A stretch of DNA of 64,000 nt, taken from positions 1 to 64,000 of the forward strand of contig NZ_MUHH01000003.1 in the NCBI RefSeq assembly GCF_002217475.1. Direction: 5' to 3'. This document shows positions 18,000 to 26,466 of this stretch, piece by piece (position 1 is the stretch's first letter; the number at the start of each line of letters is the position of its first letter). This DNA is from Flavobacterium tructae. Lineage in GTDB: Bacteria > Bacteroidota > Bacteroidia > Flavobacteriales > Flavobacteriaceae. The translations under genes were made by a program, and so were the position numbers. The notes beneath the pieces are model-generated. The model was not told where the DNA came from. It made no database searches and saw nothing but the letters and a program-made list of their open reading frames with translations.

Positions 18000-19037
18000 T
18001 TAAGGAGCCGGATCAGGAATTATGGCCTGAACAGCATTAATTTCGGCTATAATTTCTTCTGACAACACTACATCAATCGTATCAATATTTTCTTTTAGCT
18101 GCTCCATAGTTGTGGCACCAATAATAGCGCTTGTTAAAAATGGCTGCTGTAACACAAATCCCATCGCTAATTGAGTTAAGGTCAAACCATGTTTAATCGC
18201 GATTTCCTGATATAACTTTGTGGCCTGTGTACTTTGTGCACTGTTGTAACGTGTATATTGCGGAAAAAGATTAATTCTGGCATTTGGATGCGCTTCTCCG
18301 GTTAAAAATTTACCCGTCAAAACTCCAAAGGCTAAAGGAGAATAAGCCAACAATCCCACGTTTTCATACTTTGAAACTTCGGCAGAACCTACTTCAAAAA
18401 GACGATTCAGCAAACTGTACGGATTTTGAACTGTTTTAATTCTTGGAAGGTTCTGGTATTTGCTTTCTTCTAAAAAGCGCATCATTCCCCAGGCATTTTC
18501 ATTCGAAACTCCAATATGTTTTATTTTACCTTCTTTAATTAAGCCGTCAAATGTTTCTAGTACTTCTCTAAAGTTGTCTTCCCAAACATCGTCGTGACCG
18601 TTAAAAGCACGTTGTCCAAAACAATTGGTTTTTCGCTCCGGCCAATGCATCTGATACAAATCGATATAATCGGTTTGCAGACGTCTTAAACTGTTCTCTA
18701 AAGCATATTTGATGCTCGCTGGTGAGAAATCACCTTTTTCACGCATGTACGTGAACGCAGGATTTGGACCGGCAATTTTGGTAGCCAATACCACTTTGTC
18801 ACGATTTCCCGATTTCTTGAACCAGGTTCCTATAATTTTCTCTGTACTTCCGTAAGTTTCTTCACGTGCGGGAACGGAATACATTTCGGCTGTGTCAAAA
18901 AAATTAACGCCTCTCTCCAATGCATAATCCATTTGCTGATGCCCTTCGGCTTCTGTATTCTGTTGCCCGAAAGTCATCGTTCCGAGATTGATTTTACTAA
19001 CTTTTATGTCGGTATGGGGTAAAGTGGTGTATTTCAT
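18000..19037 (-). CDS. NADP(H)-dependent aldo/keto reductase (Tas-like)
   Basis: 345 residues. Reduces aldehydes or ketones with NADPH in the cytosol; the substrate is not evident. It matches the Tas/YghZ-type branch: MKYTTLPHTDIKVSKINLGTMTFG at the start, catalytic Asp/Tyr in FFDTAEMY, Lys in LATKIAG and His in DLYQMHWPER; the long insertion AREETYGSTEKIIGTWFKK and the C-terminal cofactor segment SAIIGATTMEQLKEN are also typical. It stands alone, convergent to the GT51 gene, with a 312-base gap upstream. No regulatory site seen. Confidence 0.92.
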   Translation of the reverse strand: MKYTTLPHTDIKVSKINLGTMTFGQQNTEAEGHQQMDYALERGVNFFDTAEMYSVPAREETYGSTEKIIGTWFKKSGNRDKVVLATKIAGPNPAFTYMREKGDFSPASIKYALENSLRRLQTDYIDLYQMHWPERKTNCFGQRAFNGHDDVWEDNFREVLETFDGLIKEGKIKHIGVSNENAWGMMRFLEESKYQNLPRIKTVQNPYSLLNRLFEVGSAEVSKYENVGLLAYSPLAFGVLTGKFLTGEAHPNARINLFPQYTRYNSAQSTQATKLYQEIAIKHGLTLTQLAMGFVLQQPFLTSAIIGATTMEQLKENIDTIDVVLSEEIIAEINAVQAIIPDPAP

Positions 19038-19349
19038 TTCTTCTTAAGGCTCTAAGTTACTAAGGAGCCGAATTGCTACGATTTTAAGCTTTCAGCATTC
19101 GACTATTAAAACTCAAAGATACGAAGCGATTCTTCAAATGAAAATCTCTCAAAAGTTAAAAAAAAGATAAGGTTAGATTTTACCTTTTGCCACCTGCAAC
19201 GCTCCAATTGTTACAAGTCATCAACCAGACATTTCTTTTAAAAGAATGTATAAGAATAGTCTCTATAAATTTACTTGCTCACAGCAACATACAGTTGCTC
19301 TGAACAACAATTGTCTTATAAATTTTTAACACCTTAAACCCCAAACAAA
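19038..19349. other. 312-base intergenic gap
   Basis: No reading frame of note. Near 19041-19073 it holds a degenerate TTAAGG-CTCTAAG-TACTAAGGAG repeat of the same type as at 20006-20043 and 32348-32383. The rest is AT-rich leader before the GEVED lipoprotein; I see no clear TAnnTTTG box there. Confidence 0.5.
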
Positions 19350-19958
19350 ATGAAAAAAATTATTCTGGGAATTCTGACCTTCTCATTTTTTGCATGTTCA
19401 ACTGAAGAAAACACTAAAACACCTCCAGAACAAGTAAAAGAAGAAGTAAAACAAGATCCGGTAGTATCAGTACCACCTAAGTATTGTGAATCAGCAGGGA
19501 TTATAACTAGTGAAGAGCGATTAGATAAAGTCGTTTTTGGCAGTATCACCAATGCTTCAACAGGCAAAGGAGGTTATGAAGATTTCACTAACATATCTGG
19601 CAATTTCGCATTAGGCTCAAGCAATACTATTTCACTTACACCTGGTCTTTACAGTCAATATGGAAAAGATGGCTTTGGCGTACAATTTTTTGTCTACATC
19701 GATTACAATCAAGATGGCGATTTCACCGATCCGGGAGAAACAGTCTGGAAAAGTAAACAAGGTACTGATCCTGTAAGCGGAACAATTACCATCCCCTCCA
19801 CAGCATCGCTAGGTTCTACCAGAATGAGGATTGAGATGAGAAGTATATTATCTCTGCCCGGTACACCTGTTACCGACCCACCTTTTGGAACCGGTTGTGG
19901 AACTTTTCAGTATGGACAGGTCGAAGATTATACCGTAAACATTAAAGCTAAATTGTAA
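19350..19958 (+). CDS. GEVED domain lipoprotein
   Basis: 202 residues. The N-terminus MKKIILGILTFSFFACSTEEN is a lipoprotein signal with the lipidated Cys at 16. An acidic/proline linker (TKTPPEQVKEEVKQDP) leads into one GEVED domain (about 48-200): KYCESAG...GYEDFTNISG, VYIDYNQDGDFTDPGETVW, GSTRMRIEMRS, ending FQYGQVEDYTVNI, where the eponymous GEVED reads GQVED. Such domains usually occur in large secreted flavobacterial proteins; a stand-alone lipoprotein copy is less common. Single gene with its own terminator. Probably on the cell surface or in the periplasm; no enzymatic activity is suggested. Confidence 0.85.
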   Translation: MKKIILGILTFSFFACSTEENTKTPPEQVKEEVKQDPVVSVPPKYCESAGIITSEERLDKVVFGSITNASTGKGGYEDFTNISGNFALGSSNTISLTPGLYSQYGKDGFGVQFFVYIDYNQDGDFTDPGETVWKSKQGTDPVSGTITIPSTASLGSTRMRIEMRSILSLPGTPVTDPPFGTGCGTFQYGQVEDYTVNIKAKL

Positions 19959-19964
19959 ACAATT

Positions 19965-20004
19965 AAAAAAGGTTCAAAGTAAAAACTTTGAACCTTTTTT
20001 TTTT
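19965..20004. terminator. Bidirectional terminator
   Basis: Perfect 16-base stem (19965-19980 with 19985-20000, AAAAAAGGTTCAAAGT/ACTTTGAACCTTTTTT), four-base loop, T run on one side and A run on the other. Serves the convergent GEVED and OmpA-family genes. Confidence 0.85.
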
Positions 20005-20005
20005 A

Positions 20006-20043
20006 ATCTTAGAGACTTAGCCCCTTAGAACCTTAGCGTCTTA
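20006..20043. repeat. TTAG/CTAAG-type intergenic repeat
   Basis: CTTAGAGACTTAGCCCCTTAG-like stretch with four CTTAG words, ending in the OmpA stop. Related to 19041-19073 and 32348-32383. Confidence 0.5.
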
Positions 20044-20985
20044 ATTTATACTATTAAGCATCTCCGCAATCTCGTCCAATCTTGGCGTTAAAATGATCTC
20101 GATACGACGGTTTTTTGCTTTTCCTTCCGGAGTAGCATTACTTGCCAGAGGAGAAAATTCGCTACGGCCTGCTGCCGTTAATTTTTGCTTATTGATTTTA
20201 GTATTTTCACTTAGAATGTTCACAATGGCAGTGGCTCTTTTGGTAGACAAATCCCAGTTGTTGGCAATCGGTCCTGAACCTGCGTAAGGATCATCATCAG
20301 TATGTCCTTCAATTAAAACCGAAAGATCGGGATTATCCCCTAACACTTTTCCAAGTTCCACTACAGCTTTTCTACCTTCGGTACCAACGGCCCAGCTTCC
20401 TGAATTAAAAAGCAGTTTGTTTTCCATCGAAACATATACTTTTCCGTTTTTCTGTTCTACCGTCAATCCTTTGCCTTCAAAACCGTTTAAAGCTTTCGAC
20501 AGCGTCTCTTTCAATTTACGCATTGCTTCTTCTTTTGCTGCGATCATTGCTTCCAATTCGTTCAGACGATTTGCTGTTTTATCCAAACGAGCCTGCTCAT
20601 CGGCCAATTTTTTAGATTTCGCTTCCAGCTGTGCCAAAAGTTCACGGTTTTTAGCCATATTACTTTCTAAAGCATCGTTGCTGTTTTTCTCCAAGGCATT
20701 ATAAGAATCCTGAAGTACTTTGTATTTTTTCTGTTGAGCAGCCAGATCTGCTTTTTGTTTTTCAAGATCCGTTTTAGTTGCATTTAAATCTTTTGTTAAA
20801 GCATCACGATCAAGTTCTAACTGATTTTTTGATTTCTGCAAACTCTCATTTTCATCCGTAATGGAACGATTTTCTTTTTTCAGATCCGAATATTTGGTTT
20901 CAAGATCGTTGTAAATTTTCTTGGACACGCATGAGGTCATAGACATTGCTACAACCAGTAATCCGACAGAGGCCTTTTTAATCAT
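20041..20985 (-). CDS. OmpA family lipoprotein with coiled coil
   Basis: 314 residues from the ATG at 20985 (MIKKASVGLLVVAMSMTSCVSKK). The upstream in-frame Met at 21078 would bury this lipoprotein signal, so I use the later start. The lipidated Cys is at 19. Residues about 25-175 form a long coiled coil (LETKYSDLKKENRSITDENE... through the LxxxQ/KxL repeats), followed by an OmpA C-terminal peptidoglycan-binding domain (LLFNSGSWAVG, IEGHTDDDPYAG, NNWDLSTKRATAIVNIL, KNRRIEIILTPRLDEI). It probably tethers the outer membrane to peptidoglycan like Pal. Monocistronic. Confidence 0.93.
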   Translation of the reverse strand: MIKKASVGLLVVAMSMTSCVSKKIYNDLETKYSDLKKENRSITDENESLQKSKNQLELDRDALTKDLNATKTDLEKQKADLAAQQKKYKVLQDSYNALEKNSNDALESNMAKNRELLAQLEAKSKKLADEQARLDKTANRLNELEAMIAAKEEAMRKLKETLSKALNGFEGKGLTVEQKNGKVYVSMENKLLFNSGSWAVGTEGRKAVVELGKVLGDNPDLSVLIEGHTDDDPYAGSGPIANNWDLSTKRATAIVNILSENTKINKQKLTAAGRSEFSPLASNATPEGKAKNRRIEIILTPRLDEIAEMLNSIN

Positions 20986-21099
20986 TTTTTGTTTTATTTG
21001 GAGGGTATTAATAATCGTGCCATGTAAAAACTCAATAACAATGACTATGTCAATGTTTAAATTTAAACGGTAATTCATTCAACAATAACAATACCACTT

Positions 21100-21861
21100 T
21101 TACTCTATTTCGACTAAAACAGGACAATGGTCTGAATGAACGGCATCCGGAAGAATTACGGCTCTTTTTAACCTATGCTCCATAACATTACTCACCAGAT
21201 TGTAATCGATACGCCAGCCTTTGTTGTTTCCTCGGGCTCCTGCACGGTAACTCCACCAGGAATAATGATGCGGTTCTTTATTAAAATGACGGAAACTGTC
21301 GATAAAACCTGATTTCATGAATGCGTCTAGCCAGGCACGTTCTGCAGGTAAAAATCCTGAAACCGTTTTATTTCGAACCGGATCGTGAATATCAATCGCT
21401 TCATGGCAAATGTTGTAATCACCACAAATAATCAGATTCGGAATCATTAATTTTAACTCGTTAATATAAGTTTGAAAATCGTCCATAAACATAAATTTAT
21501 GATCCAGTCTTTCAATATTAGTTCCTGAAGGCAGGTACAAACTCATTACAGAACAATCATCAAAATCGGCACGAAGGTTACGCCCTTCAAAATCCATATG
21601 CTGAATTCCGGTTCCGTAAACCACATTATTAGGTTTTGTTTTAGACAAGATAGCAACGCCACTATATCCTTTTTTAGTTGCCGGATAATAATATTGATAA
21701 GGATAACCGGCAGCGGTGATATCCTCAACCGGAATTTGCTCTTCTGTAGCTTTTATTTCCTGAAGACAAATCACATCTGGATTAGCTTGTTGCAGCCATT
21801 CAATAAAACCTTTGGTTATTGCGGCACGTATTCCGTTTACATTATAAGAAATAATTTTCAT
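21100..21861 (-). CDS. xth: Exodeoxyribonuclease III
   Basis: 253 residues from the ATG at 21861 (MKIISYNVNGIRAAI); the 17 residues upstream have no family similarity. AP endonuclease / 3'-5' exonuclease of the EEP superfamily acting in base excision repair. Motifs: NVNGIRAA, CLQEIKATEEQ (metal Glu), YSGVAILSK, GDYNICHEAIDIHDP, and the terminal DAVHSDHCPVLVEI (catalytic Asp-His). It is divergent from the acyltransferase gene with a putative -7 box at 21882-21889. Confidence 0.96.
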   Translation of the reverse strand: MKIISYNVNGIRAAITKGFIEWLQQANPDVICLQEIKATEEQIPVEDITAAGYPYQYYYPATKKGYSGVAILSKTKPNNVVYGTGIQHMDFEGRNLRADFDDCSVMSLYLPSGTNIERLDHKFMFMDDFQTYINELKLMIPNLIICGDYNICHEAIDIHDPVRNKTVSGFLPAERAWLDAFMKSGFIDSFRHFNKEPHHYSWWSYRAGARGNNKGWRIDYNLVSNVMEHRLKRAVILPDAVHSDHCPVLVEIE

Positions 21862-21881
21862 CAGTGTTTTTTTTAGGATTT

Positions 21882-21889
21882 CAAATGTA
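21882..21889 (-). promoter_or_regulatory. xth: Putative -7 box of xth
   Basis: TACATTTG on the minus strand (TAnnTTTG), 20 bases before the xth ATG at 21861. The -33 element is not clear. It is divergent from the box at 21942. Confidence 0.45.
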
Positions 21890-21941
21890 ATAAAAAAGTG
21901 GAAAGTTTGCATTTGAAACAGCGAAAAGTAGAGTTTTTTGT

Positions 21942-21949
21942 TATCTTTG
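21942..21949 (+). promoter_or_regulatory. Putative -7 box of the acyltransferase gene
   Basis: TATCTTTG matches TAnnTTTG, 31 bases before the ATG at 21981. A TTTG occurs at 21912-21915 but the spacer (26) is longer than usual. Confidence 0.45.
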
Positions 21950-21980
21950 TTCGCTGCTCTTAATAAATTAAAAATAGTAC

Positions 21981-23783
21981 ATGGGTTTAGTTACCGCGAA
22001 AGAAGTTGCAAAAGCGATAAATGTTGATAAGTACGGAGTTTTGGGTACTTTTTCGGGCTGGCTTCTTATGAAAGTCCTTAAAATATCTACTCTAAATAAA
22101 ATTTACGATCACAATAAACATTTAGAGGATGTTGCATTTCTAAACGGGATTTTGGATGAGATGGAAATCAAATTTGAAATTCCCGAAGAAGATTTAAAAC
22201 GTTTACCGAAAGATGGTGCTTATATTACCATTTCAAATCACCCTCTGGGGGGAATTGATGGTATTTTACTTTTAAAATTAATGCTTGAAAGAGAACCTAA
22301 TTTTAAAATCATTGCCAACTTTTTACTACATAGAATTGTTCCGCTTAAAAAATACATCATGCCTGTTAATCCTTTTGAAAATCATAAGGATGCTAAATCA
22401 AGCGTGGTGGGGATTAAAGAAACCTTACGCCATTTAAGTGACGGGAAACCGTTGGGAATTTTCCCTGCCGGGGAAGTTTCGACTTACAAGGACGGAAAAT
22501 TAGTCGTGGATAAACCTTGGGAAGAAGGTGCTTTGAAATTAATCCGAAAAGCCAAAGTTCCGGTAATCCCTATTTATTTCCATGCCAAAAACAGTAAGTT
22601 GTTTTATTGGCTTTCTAAGATTGACGATACTTTACGTACAGCAAAATTACCTTCGGAGCTGCTTACGCAAAAAGACCGTGTTATTAAAGTTCGTATCGGA
22701 AAACCAATCTCGGTGAACGAACAAAATGAAATCGAATCATTTGAAGAATATTCAGAATTTTTAAGAAAGAAAACCTATATGCTGGCTAATCCTTTTGAGA
22801 AAGACAGTAAATTATTAGACACCGCAAGCTTAAAGATTCCGAAAGCACCTAAAAAAATTGCAACTCCGGCAAATGAGTCAAAAATGATTGACGAGGTTTG
22901 TGCGTTAAGAAACAGTGACTGCAGGTTGTTGCAGAGTAAAAACTACGAAGTATTTTTTGCGCGTGCAAAATCAATTCCGAATATCTTACACGAAATTGGG
23001 CGTTTACGTGAAATTACTTTCCGTGAAGTGGGCGAAGGAACCAACGAATCTATTGACTTAGACGAATACGACCAGTATTATCACCATATGTTTTTGTGGG
23101 ATGATGACACCAAAAAAATAGCTGGTGCTTATCGCATGGGATTAGGTTCTGAAATCTATCCAAAACACGGTATTGAAGGTTTTTATTTAACGGATCTTTT
23201 CAGATTTGAACCGGAATTACATGATATGATGCACAAATCAATCGAAATGGGACGTGCTTTTATCATCAAAGAATACCAGCAAAAACCAATGCCTTTGTTC
23301 TTGTTGTGGAAAGGAATTATTCATACCACCTTACGTTATCCGGAACATAAATATTTGCTTGGTGGTGTAAGTATCAGCAATCAGTTTTCTGACTTCTCTA
23401 AATCGTTAATGATTGAGTTCATGAAGTCTAACTATTATGATCCTTATATTGCGCAATACATTCACCCTAAAAAAGCGTACAAGGTAAAATTAAAAGACGC
23501 TGATAAAGATTTTATCTTCGACGAAGCCGAGTCTGACCTGAACAAGTTTGACAAGATTATTGATGAACTGGAACCAGGAAATTTACGTTTGCCAGTTTTG
23601 ATCAAAAAATACATCAAGCAAAATGCCCGTGTAGTCGCCTTTAATGTTGATCCTTTGTTCAACAATGCTGTAGACGGCTTAATGTACATTAGAATAGCAG
23701 ATATTCCTGAAAGTACCATGAAACCTGTTATTGAAGAATTTCAGATAGAATTAGAACGCAAATTATCAGAGAAAGAAGATTAA
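21981..23783 (+). CDS. Two-domain lipid acyltransferase (PlsC-like plus OlsB-like), OlsF type
   Basis: 600 residues. The N-terminal PlsC/lysophospholipid acyltransferase domain (about 60-275) has the HX4D box in SNHPLGGIDG near residue 84 and GIFPAGEVST. The C-terminal half (about 310-540) is a GNAT-like N-acyltransferase of the OlsB type (REITFREVGEGTNESIDLDEYD, LWDDDTKKIAGAYRMG, FLLWKGI). The same pairing occurs in OlsF, the bifunctional ornithine-lipid synthase described from Serratia and reported in Flavobacterium. Predicted to N-acylate an amino acid and O-acylate the product, giving ornithine or related amino-acid lipids at the inner membrane. Its exact amino acid substrate cannot be read from the sequence. 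Confidence 0.85.
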   Translation: MGLVTAKEVAKAINVDKYGVLGTFSGWLLMKVLKISTLNKIYDHNKHLEDVAFLNGILDEMEIKFEIPEEDLKRLPKDGAYITISNHPLGGIDGILLLKLMLEREPNFKIIANFLLHRIVPLKKYIMPVNPFENHKDAKSSVVGIKETLRHLSDGKPLGIFPAGEVSTYKDGKLVVDKPWEEGALKLIRKAKVPVIPIYFHAKNSKLFYWLSKIDDTLRTAKLPSELLTQKDRVIKVRIGKPISVNEQNEIESFEEYSEFLRKKTYMLANPFEKDSKLLDTASLKIPKAPKKIATPANESKMIDEVCALRNSDCRLLQSKNYEVFFARAKSIPNILHEIGRLREITFREVGEGTNESIDLDEYDQYYHHMFLWDDDTKKIAGAYRMGLGSEIYPKHGIEGFYLTDLFRFEPELHDMMHKSIEMGRAFIIKEYQQKPMPLFLLWKGIIHTTLRYPEHKYLLGGVSISNQFSDFSKSLMIEFMKSNYYDPYIAQYIHPKKAYKVKLKDADKDFIFDEAESDLNKFDKIIDELEPGNLRLPVLIKKYIKQNARVVAFNVDPLFNNAVDGLMYIRIADIPESTMKPVIEEFQIELERKLSEKED

Positions 23784-23801
23784 TTGCATCATCATAGAAA
23801 T

Positions 23802-23831
23802 AAAAAATCCCATCTTAAAATGGGATTTTTT
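23802..23831. terminator. Bidirectional terminator
   Basis: Perfect 12-base stem AAAAAATCCCAT/ATGGGATTTTTT (23802-23813 with 23820-23831) between the convergent acyltransferase and TM2 genes, with A and T runs on its flanks. Confidence 0.85.
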
Positions 23832-23847
23832 TATGCTTTAAAACGAC

Positions 23848-24123
23848 TTAAAACCAGCCTTTTTGTCCAACCTGATAGGTTTGATAAAATTCTTCATCTG
23901 ATCTGGTGAGATAAATTATTCCTTCGATCACACCTATTATGCCTCCTATTCCAAAAATAAATCCGAGAATAAGCTGGATAACGCCTTCTTTATTGTATCC
24001 TAAATAAAACTTATGAATACCCAGCGCACCTAATAAGATTGCCAGGATTCCTGCAACTACTTTTTTATTCTCCTCCCGATGAACCGGAGGATTGTTCCAA
24101 TGTTCTGTTTTACTGTTTTCCAT
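23848..24123 (-). CDS. TM2 domain membrane protein
   Basis: 91 residues. After a polar N-terminus (MENSKTEHWNNPPVHREENKK) come two membrane helices in the TM2 pattern: VVAGILAILLGALGIHKFYLGYNKEGVIQL and ILGFIFGIGGIIGVIEGIIYLT, with the short G-x-HKFYLG turn, then FYQTYQVGQKGW. TM2 proteins have no established bacterial function. It follows the DUF2752 and DUF4234-like genes in the same direction with a gap of 58 bases, so the three small membrane proteins may be one transcription unit. Confidence 0.9.
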   Translation of the reverse strand: MENSKTEHWNNPPVHREENKKVVAGILAILLGALGIHKFYLGYNKEGVIQLILGFIFGIGGIIGVIEGIIYLTRSDEEFYQTYQVGQKGWF

Positions 24124-24181
24124 TTTTATAGTGATTTTTAGTTATTCTAAATTCAACGTTATGTGGATGGAATTCTTAGAC

Positions 24182-24655
24182 TTAAAACCAGATAGACTGA
24201 TGCAAAATATCATCAAAAGAGCTTTCTCTAATAAATAGAACCAATCGTATCAAATGATAAAAGCCTAAAAAATAAGCCATGTTGTAAGCTAATTTTCTAT
24301 TGTACAGTAGCCCTGAAAAATATTCTTTTTTAGTAATAATTTCAGTAGTCAGTATAATTATAGTGAGCCAGCAAAATACAATTACAAACGGGCCCAGAAT
24401 ATGGTAACTAAGCGACTTGTAGATGTCGCCTTCATAAAAATAAACTAATGACTTAGTAATTCCGCAACCCGGACAAGGGAAACCGGTTACCATTTTAAAA
24501 GGACAAAACGACTGATCTGTCTCCAGATGGTCGTTATGGTTGTCGAGCATTAAAAAAAACGGAATTATCAGTGTAATTGCTGCACCGATAATTCCGTAAA
24601 TTTTACGTTTTATTCTACTATTATTTGTATAATCTGTTGATATCACCTTGTACAA
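24182..24655 (-). CDS. DUF2752 family membrane protein
   Basis: 157 residues. Contains the DUF2752 signature CPFKMVTGFPCPGCGITKSLVYF (CPxxxxxGxxCPxCGxTRs-like) between a first helix (IYGIIGAAITLIIPFFLML) and at least two later ones (ILGPFVIVFCWLTIIILTTEI, MAYFLGFYHLIRLVLFI). The function of the family is unknown. The start at 24655 overlaps the end of the upstream DUF4234-like gene by 35 bases in another frame; an internal Met (LDNHNDH...) would remove both overlap and first helix, so I keep the long form. TM2 and DUF4234-like neighbours suggest a shared envelope role (inference). Confidence 0.8.
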   Translation of the reverse strand: MYKVISTDYTNNSRIKRKIYGIIGAAITLIIPFFLMLDNHNDHLETDQSFCPFKMVTGFPCPGCGITKSLVYFYEGDIYKSLSYHILGPFVIVFCWLTIIILTTEIITKKEYFSGLLYNRKLAYNMAYFLGFYHLIRLVLFIRESSFDDILHQSIWF

Positions 24656-25004
24656 TCATTGCTGCTGCCATAGGAAAAAAGAACCCTAAAACAATTAATA
24701 AAGTTGACTGGTCTTTTTGAAGCTCTCCAGTTCTTTGATAAACTTTTGGCAACGCTTCTTTACCAGCTAAATAATAAAAATAAATATTTACCGGCATACA
24801 GCATCCTGCAAAGATTGCAACTGGCTGAGAGATTACCTCTTTTCCTGCTACGGCATTAAAAACCTCAGATACTTTAATATTCCAATAAATCAAGTACAAT
24901 CCGCAAGTTAAAAAACTAAAAAGCAACACCATTATTGGATCTACTTTGAATACCGGAATTTGGTCATTAAAATTATTTGACGTTTCTTTAAAATCGTTTT
25001 CCAT
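24621..25004 (-). CDS. DUF4234-like membrane protein
   Basis: 127 residues. Polar N-terminus, then VDPIMVLLFSFLTCGLYLIYWNIKVSEVFNAVAGK, which resembles the DUF4234 pattern (helix, G-x-Y-x-x-YW, charged turn), two further helices (QPVAIFAGCCMPVNIYFYYLAGK and STLLIVLGFFFPMAAAMIVQG) and the end QGDINRLYK. Function unknown. First of three small membrane genes on the minus strand and overlapping the DUF2752 gene by 35 bases. Confidence 0.75.
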   Translation of the reverse strand: MENDFKETSNNFNDQIPVFKVDPIMVLLFSFLTCGLYLIYWNIKVSEVFNAVAGKEVISQPVAIFAGCCMPVNIYFYYLAGKEALPKVYQRTGELQKDQSTLLIVLGFFFPMAAAMIVQGDINRLYK

Positions 25005-25184
25005 TTTTTACTAGTTAAAATTAATTGGTTATGTCCTACTCTTGGGATTTTCGGTTACTCCTTATTTAGAAACAATATTATTAAAAAATAATATTAAAAA
25101 CTAATTATAACCCAAAAACTCTTCAGAAAAAACTCGTTATTTAATTGTAAAAAGGAAGTTAAATTTGAATCTCATCCTAGAAAA

Positions 25185-26132
25185 CTAGCTGTTAAAGACC
25201 GCTTTTATCTTGTCAGCTATCACCTGAGCCAGTCGTTCATGACTTTCAAATGTCCAGCCGGCAATATGAGGTGTCAGTAAAACATTTTTAGACTCCATTA
25301 AATATCGCAAGGCTTCTGGTGTACTTTCTTCCTGAAACAAGGTTTCGAAAGATAATTTCTCATACTCCAAAACATCAAGACCCGCGCCTAAAATCTTTTT
25401 AGTTTTCATCGCCTCTACTAAATCTGCTGTGACAATGTTTTTACCGCGTGAGGTATTTATAATCCAAAAGGGTTTTGAAAAAGCATTTATAAAACTTTGA
25501 TCCACCATTTTATCCGTTTCAGGAGTCCACGGAAGATGAAGACTCAGAACATCACTTTTTTGCTGTAGCTCAGCTAATGACACCTGTTTCGCATTTTGAT
25601 CGCCTACATTATCCAGAATATCGTAACACAACACTTCCGTCTCGAAGCCGCGAAGTTTTTTCGCAAATGCTTTTCCCATATTTCCGTAACCAATGATCCC
25701 CACTGTTTTACCATCTAATTCATGACCGCGGTTACTTTCCCTATTCCAATGTCCTGATTTCACTTCGGCATCTGCCTGATTGAGATTATTAAACAAAGAC
25801 AAAATCACTCCCAGCGAATGTTCTGCAACTGCATTGCGATTTCCTTCGGGCGCGGCAATTAAATGAATTCCTTTTGTTTCGGCATACTCACAGTCAATAC
25901 TTTCCAGGCCAGCCCCTACACGAGCAATAAACTTTAAGTTAGTCGCCTGATCTAAAAAGGTCTTATCAATTTTAAAACGGCTTCGGATCACAATTCCGTT
26001 GTAATTTGCAATTTTCGCTTCAATTTCTTCTTTAGAAGATTTAAAATCTGCGTAATTTTCAAAACCTGCATCTTCCAGTTGTTGCCATAAAACCGGATGA
26101 TTGCTATCAATATGAAGAATTTTTATACTCAT
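25185..26132 (-). CDS. D-2-hydroxyacid dehydrogenase, SerA-like
   Basis: 315 residues. NAD-dependent oxidoreductase of 2-hydroxyacids. Substrate-binding N-terminal part (KFIARVGAGLESIDC), Rossmann fold GKTVGIIGYGNMGKAFAKKL with the Asp of an NAD site in CYDILD, catalytic Arg in INTSRGKNI, Glu in GLDVLEYEK and His in LLTPHIAGWT. It resembles phosphoglycerate dehydrogenase without the C-terminal ACT domain. Phosphoglycerate or another short 2-hydroxyacid is the likely substrate, but serC is not adjacent, so serine biosynthesis is not assured. Monocistronic, with a 334-base gap upstream. Confidence 0.88.
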   Translation of the reverse strand: MSIKILHIDSNHPVLWQQLEDAGFENYADFKSSKEEIEAKIANYNGIVIRSRFKIDKTFLDQATNLKFIARVGAGLESIDCEYAETKGIHLIAAPEGNRNAVAEHSLGVILSLFNNLNQADAEVKSGHWNRESNRGHELDGKTVGIIGYGNMGKAFAKKLRGFETEVLCYDILDNVGDQNAKQVSLAELQQKSDVLSLHLPWTPETDKMVDQSFINAFSKPFWIINTSRGKNIVTADLVEAMKTKKILGAGLDVLEYEKLSFETLFQEESTPEALRYLMESKNVLLTPHIAGWTFESHERLAQVIADKIKAVFNS

Positions 26133-26466
26133 TGTATGCTATTTTTATAAAACAAAAATACAGCTTATTCTTTATTTAATTTTTCTGTTTCGACTATTAG
26201 CTTCCGGAGTTCACAGAGATGTAAAGAAAAATGACTTTAAAAAATTTGACTGCAGTAGCTTCCCGGTTTTCAGGCAAGAACCTTAGCCACTGAAATTAAA
26301 ACAGTTACTACACAAAGTTCTCTATATCTTAACATTAACGAATTATTTAATTTCATACATTTATACATAGATTTTTACTTCAGAGGACAACTCGCCCCAT
26401 TTTGCTACATGACATATTGAATTTTAAATTAACAATTCTATTTTAATCAATTAAACAACAGTAATT
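26133..26466. other. 334-base divergent intergenic gap
   Basis: Lies between the 2-hydroxyacid dehydrogenase (minus) and the alpha/beta hydrolase (plus). No reading frame of note and no convincing TAnnTTTG box. Near 26215 a CACAGAGATG-AAAGA segment resembles the one at 36680, so it may carry a decayed copy of an interspersed repeat. Confidence 0.4.
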
